Assembly: GCA_029851415.1 (NCBI GenBank)
Contig: CM056742.1
Coordinates: 54,972,954-55,036,953, forward strand
Direction: 5' to 3'
DNA: 64,000 nt
Origin: Eretmocerus hayati
Taxonomy: Eukaryota; Arthropoda; Insecta; Hymenoptera; Aphelinidae
Within the stretch, counting starts at the first letter, position 1; every line of letters starts with the position of its first letter. A model generated the notes under the pieces. That model was not told the origin of the DNA. It was given only the letters and a program-made list of their open reading frames with translations, and ran no database searches. The translations under genes were made by a program, and so were the position numbers. Below, in pieces: positions 32,641-45,025 of this stretch.

Positions 32641-33654
32641 TGACATCGAGAACTTGTGGATATCATCCATCCACGCACGAGCTTACTAGCAAATTAGATT
32701 CGAATCGAAAAATCTCATCTCAGCCAGGCATAGGGATATTTTGAGTGATGTTTCCTGAGTGAGATGAAGAATGAAGCATGGAATGAATTTCTGTCATGTA
32801 AGTATGCTCGAGAATAGCGCGATCTGTTCTAACCTGTACTATTGTTAGTAGAAGGTGGGGCTCTAGTATCATGCATCTCATCGTAATTTCTTGGAGAATC
32901 ATCCAATGATGATATGCTGAGAGACTGTGCTAATGAGCGCTTCAATCCTCAATCGTTGCACACCATAGCATTTTGAGGCAAGAGTGGCTTCTCTTCTAGG
33001 ATATTTTTCGTGACTTTTCTGAGATTCGTGCCTTGATGGGAAGGTACACCGTCTCTCGAATGAGGATCAATACAGCGATCCTTGCGAACCTGCCCGGGCG
33101 TATTTCCGGAGTAATTTTTACTCTTAGTGGTTTCAAATGATCGGTCATAGATATCAAAATGAGAACACGAGGTAAAATACTCTCAAATTGCTTGCCATCA
33201 CATGTTTAGTATTAATTAACAACGACATTTGGATCCTTGGTCCCCATGGCAACCAAGCTTTGGCGCAGAAGCTTCAATTCAATAAGAGATGGATGAGGCA
33301 ACATGGATATCATTCATGACAATGATTAGCTTGGATTGAGGAATCAGCTAATGATACATATCAACAAGGTTCCGAGATCGGAAGAGTACAAGAATGGAAT
33401 CATGTTTTCCTTCAGTATTTTTGAACATGAAAATCGAGGCCGCAGCTTGTTACGCGCTTGCACGTCATTCTATGTTGGAAAAACGTATTGAGATACCTTG
33501 CACAAACGAGAATCACCTCTCTCAAAACATTTGAACAACAAGATTCATTGCCAACATGAGCGATTTCACATGTTTCTGACCCCCAAAACTTATGTGAACA
33601 TGTATTTCCTTGAAAAACCTCCCTGTACAAGAGTCCTAGACGAAAAAATGCTTG
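32641..33654. other. No recognisable gene
   Basis: No supported coding or structural feature was found. Open frames on the minus strand near its right edge belong to the repeat that follows. Confidence 0.35.
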
Positions 33655-34335
33655 CTTGCGTATGAATGAAACCAACTCACTGCGATTGATCCCTAAGTCA
33701 CCTCCATGAATGGAATTTCGAGGGTGGATAAGTCCCAACAAAGATACCTGTACAATATTCTCGAACGAAAAAATTCTTGCTAAAACGAAAAAAGTTCTTG
33801 CTTTGTATGGCTGAAACCAACTCACTGCGATTGACCCCTGAGTCACCTCCATAAATGGAATTTTGTGGGTGGGTAAGTCCCAAAGAAGTCCCCTATGCGG
33901 ATTTGTATCAAATTGCACCGTCGAGTCTCAAGAATAGACCTCCGAGATCATTCCATATCATTTCGAGTATTTTGTCGGGGATCTGACAAAGAATTAGGGC
34001 TTTATTGTAATTTGGGCCCCCAAGATGGGCCTCAATCAAGTTCTTGAGTTGATTATCTGATTCAGCATGTTGAATTACACTCCCGAGAATTTTTCAGATT
34101 TTTCTGAGGTCAAGTGTAAAATTGTCGAGTGAATGATGGTGACGTTTCTAACAATTTATTGCAGGTGAGCGCCATCTGGGCTACGGTTGTCGAGATTTTC
34201 GGAAAGGCCAGGTTGCATCGTAAACTACAGGGTCCAAGCTTCAAAATGAGCCCTCGGTGGAATTTGTACCGTGCTCCAATTCTTGGGGGTGGCCTTTCTG
34301 ACGAAGAATAACTTCCATATATATATATATATCCC
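33655..34335 (-). repeat. Dispersed repeat, inverse copy of 14105-14790
   Basis: Matches the reverse complement of 14105-14790 throughout, including the internal duplication of the GTCACCTCCAT(A/G)AATGGAATTT phrase and the terminal (TA)n tract at 34317-34332. It abuts the palindrome at 34337-35432, and the two may be parts of one element. Confidence 0.7.
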
Positions 34336-34336
34336 C

Positions 34337-35432
34337 AGTACCTACCATAAATAATGGAACACGCAGGATCCCACTCACACGGGGATATTTCCAATTCGAT
34401 TGGTCGTACGGAAATTTTGAAAGAAGGGTTTTGGAATGCACGAAAAAATCTATCAATTTATGGGTTTTCATAATTTTTTACGTGCTTTATAAGTGCCCAT
34501 ACACGTGGTTGAAAATCAGAAAAAATTCTCCTTCAATCAATCACCTGCAATTTTGACGGGAGTGATCCGATCACAAAAATACTCACGGGATCTTGTAGAT
34601 CGTTCAAGAATCTGAAAATTTGGTGCTCTGTGAAATTTTCGTACGACCCTCGTCTGACTAACGAGCTCCGAAAGAAAACTTTGTATTAACATAGGGTGCT
34701 TATGGAGATACCGAGCCTGCCACCTGTTTAATTTTCTCTCGCTCTATTCTGGGGCAAGATTGGATTCAAAAAATATCATGGCACATAAATTCGACATAAA
34801 ATGATCTCATCTCTCATAATATTTCATCAGATTTTGTCTAATATTTGATGTAGCGACGATTTTTCGAAATTCGATGTGAAAATTGATAAATTTCGTGTTT
34901 TGCTTCTATAGGTCAGCTTTGAGACAAAATCTGATGGAATATTCTGAAAGATGAGATCATTTCACGTCGAAATTATGTGCCATGATATTGTTTTATCCCA
35001 ATTTCCTTTCTCTATCCCAAAATAGAGCGAGAGAAAATTAAACAGGTGGCAGGCTCGGTATCTCCATAAGCACCCTATGTTAATACAAAGTTTTCTTTCG
35101 GAGCTCGTTAGTCAGACGAGGGTCGTACGAAAATTTCACAGAGCACCAAATTTTCAGATTTTTGAACGATCTACAAGATCCCGTGAATATTTTTGTGATC
35201 GGACTACTCCCGTCGAAATTGTAGGTGATTGATTGAAGGAGAAATTTTTCTGATTTTCAACCACGTGTACGGGCACTTAAAAAGCACGTGAAAAATTATA
35301 AAAACCCATGAATTGATAGATTTTTTTTGTGCTCTTCAAAACCCTTCTTTCAAATTCCCGTACGACCAATCGAGTTGGAAATATCACTGTTTGAGTGAGA
35401 CCCTACGTGTTTCATTATTTATGGTGGGTACT
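34337..35432. mobile_element. 1.1-kb near-perfect palindrome
   Basis: Arms 34337-34841 and 34928-35432 are inverse copies of about 505 bp each, with only scattered mismatches; coordinate pairs sum to 69769 throughout. The loop is about 86 bp. Landmarks are AGTACCTACCATAAATAATG at the left end, CTTTGTATTAACATAGGGTG mid-arm, and CATCAGATTTTGTCT next to the loop. The high arm identity suggests a recent origin or gene conversion. No protein frame. Superfamily unknown, and no target duplication was recognised. Confidence 0.8.
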
Positions 35433-35544
35433 GTATGGTGCGACGGTGACACCCGTCAGAACGGACTTGCCCTAGAGCTTATGCGTGACAATCAATTGTG
35501 GTCTATTTAATCAACCGAAAATATTGGTACATGAGCAAATATAA

Positions 35545-36990
35545 TAAATTCAAAATGGAGTTTCAGAAGAAAGATAGAATCAGGCTCCAGATATAGAGCT
35601 AGATTAGTTATCACCGGATACAGGGATGAAAATAGTCGTGATCAGGAGGGAACCTATGCACTTGTAGCGAGGTTATCTCCAGTTAGAGCGACTTTTGCTA
35701 TCATGAATGAGTATAAACTCCTGAAGTGTCAACTCGATGTTGAGACAGCTCTCTTTAATGAAGATTTGGATGAACGAGTTCACATTGAAATCCCCTGCTC
35801 AATAAAAAAAAAAAACATTGAAATCCCAAACGGTCTTGATGTCGATGGGAATATTCTTTCGATTCGAGTGTGTAAACTCGAAAGATCATATGGATTGAGA
35901 GTCAGTCCTTAGAAATGGTTTAAACGCTTCACAAAGGGAATGAAGCACTAGGTTTAGGAAATAATCTGTATGAACCCTGTCTTTTTAATTGGAGGAAAAA
36001 TGCAATCATGATACTCCTACTCTTATATGTAGATGATATGGTATCTGAATGTGACGTTTTGATCAAATCATTGTATGGCAAACCTCATTTGACCAAAGTA
36101 TTTGAAATGAACGATCTGGAAGAACCCAAACTGTTTCTAGGGATGGGTTCCCGGGGGAATATTGAAAAATGAACGATTCTATTGACCCAAACTCAGTACA
36201 ATCGAACGATTCTAGACGAAAATGCACCTATGATAAGACAAGTGGGTTACAAGAAAAAGAAAAATAGAATCGAATCAAACGAATCTCAAACTACGAACAT
36301 TCATCAAGAACCGAAGAGAGTATCATATGGAGAAGCTATTGTTTAATGTATTTGTCAGTAGCTACTCGATCTGACATCGCTTTCGCTGTAAAATATCTAG
36401 CTGAAGCACAGAGTGATCCGACTGAAGATAATAGGAAAAATGTTGAGAGGATTTTCAGGTATCTAAAGAGGACAAATGATCTAGGAATCATTCTTACATC
36501 ATGAGATGAAAATTCAGAGGCATCAACCAATTCTAGTTCTCGAGATTGTGACGATTCAACTTCAACCGGAGTGATGTACTCCTATGTCTATGGATTGTTC
36601 GGAGATGTGACCGCTTGGAGAAGTTATAGAGAAAAATATGTTGATCGTCCAACTTGTCAAGCAGAATATCTTGCAATGAGTGAAGCTCATCGAGTGTTCA
36701 TCTCAATAGATAAGTCGATTCGATATACATCAGGAAAGACTCTACATCTTGTCATGATTGGGTGTCATGAGCAATCTGCCGGGAATTGCCCTGGAATAGA
36801 CGGTAGTCATAAGTTAGAAACTGTTCACGAATCAGTTGATTACATGACCAAGAAATTGAACGAAGGAGAAAAGTCTGGAAATAAAGTTCGTGATCTTCTT
36901 AATCCGTTGTTCTCAACTACTCACGTCTCGAATAAGTCCGACTCCAAGAGAGCTTTTGTGGGTTTGGAGTTTCTGAAGGAACCTACAGAG
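35545..36990 (+). pseudogene. copia-type pol remnant (RT and RNase H)
   Basis: Fragments in several frames follow Ty1/copia pol. From 35585 there is RLVITGY..., then VARLSPVRATFAIMNEY, CQLDVETALFNEDLDERVHIE, and CKLERSYGLR. LLLYVDDMV (the catalytic box) lies near 36010. RSDIAFAVKYLAEAQSDPTE and RIFRYLKRTNDLG follow near 36370-36480, and an RNase H region (DVTAWRSYREKYVDRPTCQAEYLAMSEAHRV) lies near 36608-36700. Many stops, frameshifts and an insertion of A residues (35806-35816) show it is long dead. Upstream gag-integrase and LTRs were not found. Confidence 0.8.
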
Positions 36991-37239
36991 CAATTGTGGA
37001 GTTGGGGAGTTACGCTACACCGCTGAAGTATCTCCTTTCCGACTTGACGAGCTGGGAGCTCTCTTTATGATCAAATCAGAGCTATGGATATCTCTGTTAT
37101 GCATTCTCTTCTTTACGGAATTTCAACGGCTCCAGTTCACTGAACGATGACATGAATTTCACTACGTCATACGGGCCAAGAACGATTTCTATCGACGAGC
37201 GTCCACAATTGCCTGTCTTGAGATTATCGAGTTTTTAGG

Positions 37240-37623
37240 ATGAGCAGAATGGGGGCCGTGACGGGGCCATGTAAGGAGATGAAAAAGCACGACGCTGTAC
37301 CTGGATTGATGATGCAATATGCCACTCTTGGAGGTTTGAGGCGGGTACGTGATTGCAATGCTTCGCAGCTAAGGAAGTGCCAGGAACCATGTGTGTTCGT
37401 GAACAGTGCAACCGAGTACGTGGATGATTTTTCTAACAATTTGACCCGCGGAGGGCCTGTTGAGACTCAAATTAATATCTTGAAGGACGTCATATTTCTT
37501 AGACATTACTTCGGGGTGAACTTTGAGGCCATCAAGTCTGATGTGATGTCAAGACTGGAGCACACTTTTGGCGATAGTGACTTGAATTTAATATTTGCTG
37601 AGCTACGAGCAGTCGATATGTGA
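37240..37623 (+). CDS. Unidentified 127-codon frame
   Basis: An ATG at 37240 follows a TTTTTAG acceptor-like site by one base, and the frame stays open for 127 codons. The product is mixed and soluble-looking, with no signal peptide or membrane segment. Its second half (about residues 60-127) is rich in alternating hydrophobic and charged residues, fitting helices. I do not recognise a family. It lies just beyond the copia remnant and could be a last exon of a host gene or a chance frame. Confidence 0.3.
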   Translation: MSRMGAVTGPCKEMKKHDAVPGLMMQYATLGGLRRVRDCNASQLRKCQEPCVFVNSATEYVDDFSNNLTRGGPVETQINILKDVIFLRHYFGVNFEAIKSDVMSRLEHTFGDSDLNLIFAELRAVDM

Positions 37624-38106
37624 AACCTTGCAAAAGATCTGTTCGATTATAAATCACCCCATAAGGATGCAAAAGAATTATTGTGGAAATATGATGATGA
37701 CTATTCAACTCCTTTTCATCCTGAACATTTCGTTTCTTGAATGGAGTAGAATATTATCGGAATGATTTCCTGCTCCATGTCCTTCATCCATCACTATTAT
37801 CCGACCCTCATAATGAGCATTAATGAATTCGAATAGATAGTCTCAGCATTCAGTCACGCCATCACGTCTGAATCAATATCAGAATCACATATTAGTATTA
37901 TCGCGATAAATCACCCGGAACAGGTTATGACCTTTCATTTCGACGAGCAATCTCCGGATCACTCTGTTCAAATTCTCCTACACGTATTCTATTGCAATCC
38001 GCTTAGGAATAATTTTCCAGATTGATCCGTTCACTCCCCTTCTTCATTTTCGAAGATTAAGGGTCGAAATGTCAGTTCCGTGCATTGTTACATTTGGAGA
38101 TCGACG
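37624..38106. other. No recognisable gene
   Basis: No coding support. It contains one of three copies of the 16-mer TGTCAGTTCCGTGCAT (38070-38085). Confidence 0.35.
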
Positions 38107-39890
38107 TACACTGTGGCTAAATAAGAATGTACCCCCCTTTAATTTTTTTTTAAAGCAATTTTGATCGGGCAGCGAAAGTTTTCCCAAGGTTTTGGGACGT
38201 TGTGAATCTAATGCCGATGTCGGCGAGTTGAAAAGAATTGTTGGTGAAAAATTAGAAAAATTATTTTTGAAATTTGTAAAAATACCCGGTCCGGACATTG
38301 CTAGATAGAAAGCCCGTCGAATTCTATGAAATCTAGGCTATTTGCGCATGTGATTTGAAACTTGATTCGTTTTTAAATGTAATTTCTAAAAGTGCAATTT
38401 TGAGGGCTCGTCCGGGGTGTCGTAAAGATGACGCGACCTTGACTTTTGAAGTCACGTACTCGCAGAAGTGGTGGTTATGTTTCCCGCCACCACGTGTGTG
38501 ACAGACCGTCGTGGTATTAGTCATTTCCAATTTCGGGTCTGCGAAGCACGGACATGCGTGTTGAGTTATTTTTCTCGAGTTTTTTCGGAGGCAAGTGTGT
38601 GTTGTGATTAAATTTCCAGTGTTACGTGTACTGTGCAGTGTAAAGCAGACTCGGTCGTGAAGGATCATCGTCGGCTGCCACCGCGCATCTGTATTGCGTT
38701 TCCGTCGTCGTCGCTGCATTAGCGGTGTACATCGATTAAGCATTGGCGACACCGAGCGAGTGCCCATTTCGTCAATCAAGAGTCCAAAAGTAGTGAAATT
38801 TTGGTGTTCGGGTGTTGCGTGCTTGGAGGACTTGCCCCAACATAAGGTGTGGGTCTGGCTGTCGGCTGCTGTCGGATGATGAGGACAACATGCTCAGTGC
38901 ATTATGAGAATCGGTTTTCAGTCAGATGAGTATTATTTTTCATTACATAATGTTAATTTTGTAACAATTCATTTCAAGTGGAGGATCAAATTCTTTGTGG
39001 CGTGTGTCTTGTTTTTGTTACAGGTCGTGAAATTCGTTGCAGCAAATGAGAGCCGACTGCTGTGGAGCCCCAGATGGGTTTTCTTTAATTCACAAAGAAA
39101 CCATGGATCTTGACTGTGGATTATTCTGCAGCTGATGTTTTATTTGAAGTGTCTGATCCGAAGAAGGGATTTCTCCAAGTTCCAACAGCAGGTGATGGTA
39201 TAAATGGGTTATGCCAATCCTGTAGAATCCACCCTTGAGTTTGACTGGTGCTTTAATTTCTCTGTGGATTGATTGAGGACACCAGAACTTGAGGACCATG
39301 TCTTTTAATTATGGAGTGTTATTAGCGAGAGTAAGGCCTGGCGTGTCAGTGGCAATGAATTGTGTGACCGAATCTCAGACCTTTTGCTGGACAGAGTTGC
39401 CTGTAAAATAATGTGAGATACTCACTCTCAACTCATTTGCCCTCACATGCCTGGCATGACTTTTACCGATAACAATCCATTATCAAAAAAGATGATTCCC
39501 ATGTGATGCTGATCTTTATTTATCCACTGAGGGATCTGATGAAACTTGTAGGTCAATTCCCAAATGAATTTACAATATTCTCAAGGACTACAGTTGATCT
39601 TAAACTTGGATATTAACATTGATTGAAATACAAAATATCCTAGAGTTTTTTTTTTGAAAATTCAAGTCAGATCTTGGTAACTTTGTTAATTTGTTGAGTA
39701 TTCACCTACAATTTTTATCGGTGCCTCCATTTATTGAGATGAGTGATGATGAACATCATCACTCGAGCCCCATCTCTTTTGATAGTGGGGTGTAAATGGT
39801 GAATATCAGACCCAGCGTGTCAGTGCACATGAGTTGTGAGAGACAATCTCACACCTTGAATCTCACAACTTGAGAAGGAAATTCAAATCC

Positions 39891-42800
39891 TCGGATAGTT
39901 CGCGGAGCCCGTGCGTATCTGAGCATCAACAACGACCGCTATATCATCGAATTCCTCAGCAATCAAGCATCATTCCGGGAATCCGAAACGTGAATCTGTT
40001 GAGAGTCCGTTGGATCAACTAGATTCAAGTGCTGGTGCCCAATTCTACTTCACCCCTCGTTGAAAATCTGATCGGAAAACTACAAGGAAAAATTCAAAAC
40101 GTTGGATAGTTCGCGGAGCCCATGCGTATCTGAGCGTCAACAGCGACCGCTATATCCCCAAATTTCTCATCAATAACTCATCTTTCCTGAAACCCGACAC
40201 GTGAATCTGTTGAAAGACCTTCGGACAAATTAGATTCGAATGCTCGTTCCTCATTTTAATCCTCCCCGCGGCGAAAAACTGATCAGAAAACTTGAATGGG
40301 AAGTCCAAATTTTCGGATAGTTCGCGGAGCCCGTGCGTATGTGAGCATCAGCAACGACCGCTATATCATCAAATTTCTCAGCAATCAATCATCACTCCAG
40401 AAATGGGACACGTGAATCTGTTGAGAGACCGTTAAATCAACTAGGTTCAAGTGCTGGTGCCCAATTTCACTTCTCCCTACGTCAAAAAACTGATACTGAA
40501 ACTCCAAGGGGGAATTCAAACTATCGAATAGGTCGCAGAACCCATGCGTATCAGAGCATGAGCTGCGACCGCTATATCATCGAAATTGTTTGCAATCACT
40601 CGCTCATACAGAAATTCGAGACGTGAATCTGTTGAAAGACCAATGAATCAACTAGATTCGAATGCTCGTTCCCCGTTTCAATTCCCCCCTTGTCTAAAAA
40701 CTGATCAGAAAACTTCAAGGTAAACTCCCGATCGTCGGATAGTTTGGGGAGCCCGTGCGTATCTGAACATCAGCAGCGACCACTAAATCACCAAATTTCT
40801 CATCAATCACTCATCCTTCCAGAAATCCGACACATGAATCTGTTGAAGGACCTTTGGATCAACTAGATTCGAAAGCTGGTGCCCAGTTCTACTTCTCCCC
40901 TCGTTGAAAATCTGATCGGGAAACTACAAGGGAAAATTCAAAACGTTGGATAGTTTGCGGAGCCCATGCGTATTTGAACGTCAACAGCGATTGCTATATC
41001 ACCAAATTTCTCATCAATCACTCATCCTTCCAGAAATCCGACATGTGGGTCTGTTGAAAGACCTTTGGATAAATTAGATTCGAATGCTCGTTCCTCATCC
41101 CAATTCTCCCCGCGGCGAGAAACTGATCAGAAAACTTGAAAGGGAAATTCAAATTTTCGGATAGTTTGCGGAGCCCGTGCGTACCCGAGCATCAACAACG
41201 ACCGCTATATCATCAAATTGCTCAGCAATCAAGCATTATTTCAGAAATTCGAGACGTGAATCTGCTGGGAGACCGTTGGATCAACTAGATTCCAATGCCG
41301 GTGCCCAATTTCACTTCTCCCCTCGTTGAAAATCTGATCAGGAAACTCCAAGTGGAAATTCGAATTGTCGAATAGCTCGCATAACCCATGCGTATCTAAG
41401 CATGGGCTGCGACCGCTGTATCAACGGAATTCTCCGCGATCACTCGTTACTCCAGCAATTCGGAGCGTAATCTGTTGAATGACCGTGGGATCAACTAGAT
41501 TCGAATGCTCGTTCCCCGTTCCAATTCCCTCCTCATCTAAAAACTGATCAGAGAGCTTCGAGGAAGGATTCAAATCGTCGGATTATTTGCGGAGCCCATG
41601 CGTATCTGAGCATAAGCCGTGACCGCTATATCACCTAATTCTTCAGCAGTAACTCGTTACGCCGGAAATTCAAAACGCGAATCTGTTGAAAGACCGTGGA
41701 TTTAACTAGATTCGAATGCTCGTGTCCCATTCGATTTCTCCGCTGGTCGGAAAACTGATCAGAAAACTTCGAGGGGAAATTCGAATCGTCGGATTGTTTG
41801 GCGGAGCCCATGCGTATCTGAGCATCAACAACGACCGCTATCCGCATGTTCGAGGTGCGGATATCATCAAATTGCTCAGCATCTTCTTCTTCTTCAAAAT
41901 GTTGGCTATATCTTCCTGCTACAGTGCAGATGTGATTTTAGCCTTAACACAAGTGCAGAGATCTGTATTATCTGATTCTGTGATGGCATAGGTCTTCTTC
42001 CCACTTTTGACTTCCCTACAGCGGTGGGAAAGGGTATAAATGAAAGGAACAGGGAAAATGGAGACAAGGAGAAGGAATAATGAAAATTGCTCAGCAATCA
42101 AGCATTATTACAGAAATTCGAGACGTGAATCTGTTGGGAGTCCGTTGGATCAACTAGATTCGAATGCCGGTGCCCAATTTCACTTCTCCCCTCGTCGAAA
42201 AACTGATCAGAAAACTTCAAGGTAATGTCCCGATCGTCGGATAGTTTGGGGAGCCCGTGCGTATCTGAGCATCAGCATCGACCACTAAATCACCAAATTT
42301 CTCATCAATCACTCATCCTTCCAGAAATCTGACACACGAATCCGTTGAAGGACCTTTGGATGCACTAGATTCGAAAGCTGGTGCCCAATTCTACTTCTTC
42401 CCTCGTTGAAAATCTGATCGGGAAACTACAAGGGAAAATTCAAAACGTTGGATAGTTTGCGGAGCCCATGTGTATTTGAACGTCAACAGCGATTGCTATA
42501 TTACCAAATTTCTCATCAATCACTCATCCTTCCAGAAATCCGACACGTGAATCTGTTGGAAGACCTTTGGATAAATTAGATTCAAATGCTCGTTCCTCAT
42601 TCCAATTCTCCCCGCGGCGAGAAACTGATCAGAAAACTTGAAAGGGAAATTCAAATTGTCGGATAGTTTGCGGAGCCCGTGCGTATCAGAGCATCAACAA
42701 CGACCGCTATATCATCACATTGCTGAGCAATCAAGCATTATTTCAGAAATTCGAGACGTGAATCTGTTGGGAGACCGTTGGATCAACTTGATTCGAATGC

Positions 42801-43500
42801 CGGTGCCCAATTTCACTTCTCCCCTCGTTGAAAATCTGATCAGGCAACTCCAAGTGGAAATTCGAATTGTCGAACAGCTCGCATAACCCATGCGTATCTA
42901 AGCATGGGCTGCGACCGCTGTATCAACGGAATTCTCCGCGATCACTCGTTACTCCAGCAATTCGGAGCGTAATCTGTTGAATGACCGTGGGTTCAACTAG
43001 ATTCGAATGCTCGTTCCCCGTTCCAATTCCCTCCTCATCTAAAAACTGATCAGAAAGATTCGAGGAAGGATTCAAATCGTCGGATTATTTGCGGAGCCCA
43101 TGCGTATCTGAGCATAAGCCAAGACCGCTATATCACCAAATTCTTCAGCAGTAACTCGTTACGCCGGAATTTCAAAACGCGAATCTGTTGAAAGACCGTG
43201 GAATTAACTAGATTCGAATGCTCGTTTCCCATTTGATTTCTCCGCTGGTCGGAGAACTGATCAGAAAACTTCGAGGGGAAATTCGAATCGTCGGATTGTT
43301 TGGCGGAGCCCATGCGTATCTGAGCATCAACAGCGACCGCGGTATCATCAAATTTCTCATCGATCACTCGTTACTCCAGAAATACGTTACGTGAATCTGT
43401 TGAAAGACCTTTCGATCAACTAGATTCGAAAGCTGGTGCCCAATTTCACCTCCCCCCTCGTTGAAAATCTGATCAGAAAACATCGAGGGAAAATTTAAAT
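39891..43500 (+). repeat. 211-bp satellite, 16 units, six-unit higher order
   Basis: The marker (C/T)GCGGAGCCC(A/G)TGCGTA starts units at 39901, 40112, 40323, 40534, 40745, 40956, 41167, 41378, 41588, 41799, 42247, 42458, 42669, 42880, 43090 and 43301. The spacing is 210-211 bp except where an insertion lies. Units 40745-41799 correspond one by one to 42247-43301 at a constant offset of 1502 bp and are nearly identical to them. This is a six-unit higher-order duplication plus 236 bp of inserted sequence. Other units are more diverged. No coding potential. Confidence 0.9.
41881..42083 (-). mobile_element. 203-bp retroposon-like insertion in the satellite
   Basis: The satellite phrase AAATTGCTCAGC stands on both sides (41869-41880 and 42084-42095), a 12-bp target duplication typical of LINE-driven insertion. 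Read on the minus strand the insert ends in a GAAGAAGAAGAAGAT tail, so it is probably a SINE or a 5'-truncated LINE tail in minus orientation. No tRNA boxes were seen. Family unknown. Confidence 0.65.
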
Positions 43501-44820
43501 CGTCAAATTTGAATTTGAATTAACAAAGTTACCAAGATCTGACTTGAATTTTCAAAAAAAAAACTCTAGGATATTTTGTATTTCAATCAATGTTAATATC
43601 CAAGTTTAAGATCAACTGTAGTCCTTGAGAATATTGTAAATTCATTTGGGAATTGACCTACAAGTTCCATCAGATCCCTCAGTGGATAAATAAAGATCAG
43701 CATCACATGAGAATCATCTTTTTTGATAATGGATTGTTATCGGTAAAAGTCATGCCAGGCATGTGAGGGCAAATGAGTTGAGAGTGAGTATCTCACATTA
43801 TTTTGAGGCAACTCTGTCTAGCAAAACGTTTGAGATTCGGTCACACAATTCATTGCCACTGACACGCCAGGCCTTACTCTCGCTAATAACACTCCATAAT
43901 TAAAAGACATGGTCCTCAAGTTTTGGTGTCCTCAATCAATCCACAGAGAAATTAAAGCACCAGTCAAACGCAAGGGTGGATTCTACAGGATTGGCAAAAC
44001 CCATTCATACCATCACCTGCTGTTGGAACTTGGAGAAATCCCTTCTTCGGATCAGACACTTCAAATAAAACATCATCTGCAAAATAATCCACAGTCAAGA
44101 TCCATGGTTTCTTTGTGAATTGAAGAAAACCCATCTGGGGCTCCACAGCAGTCGGCTCTCATTTGCTGCAACGAATTTCACGACCTGTAACAAAAACAAG
44201 ACACACGCCACAAAGAATTTGATCCTCCACTTGAAATGAATTGTTACAAAATTAACATTATGTAATGAAAAATAATACTCATCTGACTGAAAACCGATTC
44301 TCATAATGCACTGAGCATGTTGTCCTCATCATCCGACAGCAGCCGACAGCCAGACCCACACCTTATGTTGGGGCAAGTCCTCCAAGCACGCAACACCCGA
44401 ACACCAAAATTTCACTACTTTTGGACTCTTGATTGACGAAATGGGCACTCGCTCGATGTCGCCAATGCTTAATCGATGCACACCGCTAATGCAGCGATGA
44501 CGACGGAAACGCAATACAGATGCGCGGTGGCAGCCGACGATGATCCTTCACGACCGAGTCTGCTTTACACTGCACAGTACACGTAACACTGGAAATTTAA
44601 TCACAACACACACTTGCCTCCGAAAAAACTCGAGACAAATAACTCAACACGCATGTCCGTGCTTCGCAGACCCGAAATTGGAAATGACTAATAACACGAC
44701 GGTCTGTCACACACGTGGCGGCGGGAAACATAACCACCACTTCTGCGAGAACGTGACTTCAAGAGTCACGGTCGCGTCATCTTTACGATACCCCGGACGA
44801 GCCCTCAAAATTGCACTTTT

Positions 44821-45025
44821 TGATCGTATGTGCGCAAATGAGTCATTTGCACACTGTTTTTCGCTCTTCATTTGCTCCCAGAAGATCAAAAAACATAGTA
44901 TGATACTTGGGCGCAATGGTTTTCGCTTTCTCGTGACTATTTAGACCCTCGCCTGCGGCTCGGGCCTAAAAAAGTCACTCGAAGTGCGAAAACCATCGTT
45001 TGCGCCCTTGTATCATAATATACTA
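44821..45025. mobile_element. 205-bp insertion specific to the right arm
   Basis: The left arm reads straight through this point (near 38390). In the right arm about 205 bp separate two TTT copies (44818-44820 and 45026-45028). The second half forms a hairpin: TGATACTTGGGCGCAATGG pairs with the inverse near 44985-45015, with AAAACCA/TGGTTTT inside. It is likely a small non-autonomous element that inserted after the arms formed. Confidence 0.6.

Noticed and set aside
38333..38779. 148-codon minus-strand frame in the left arm, and its inverse at 44540-44944
   Set aside because: The frame is conserved only because the arms are near identical; it lacks family motifs and is disrupted by the insertion in the right arm.
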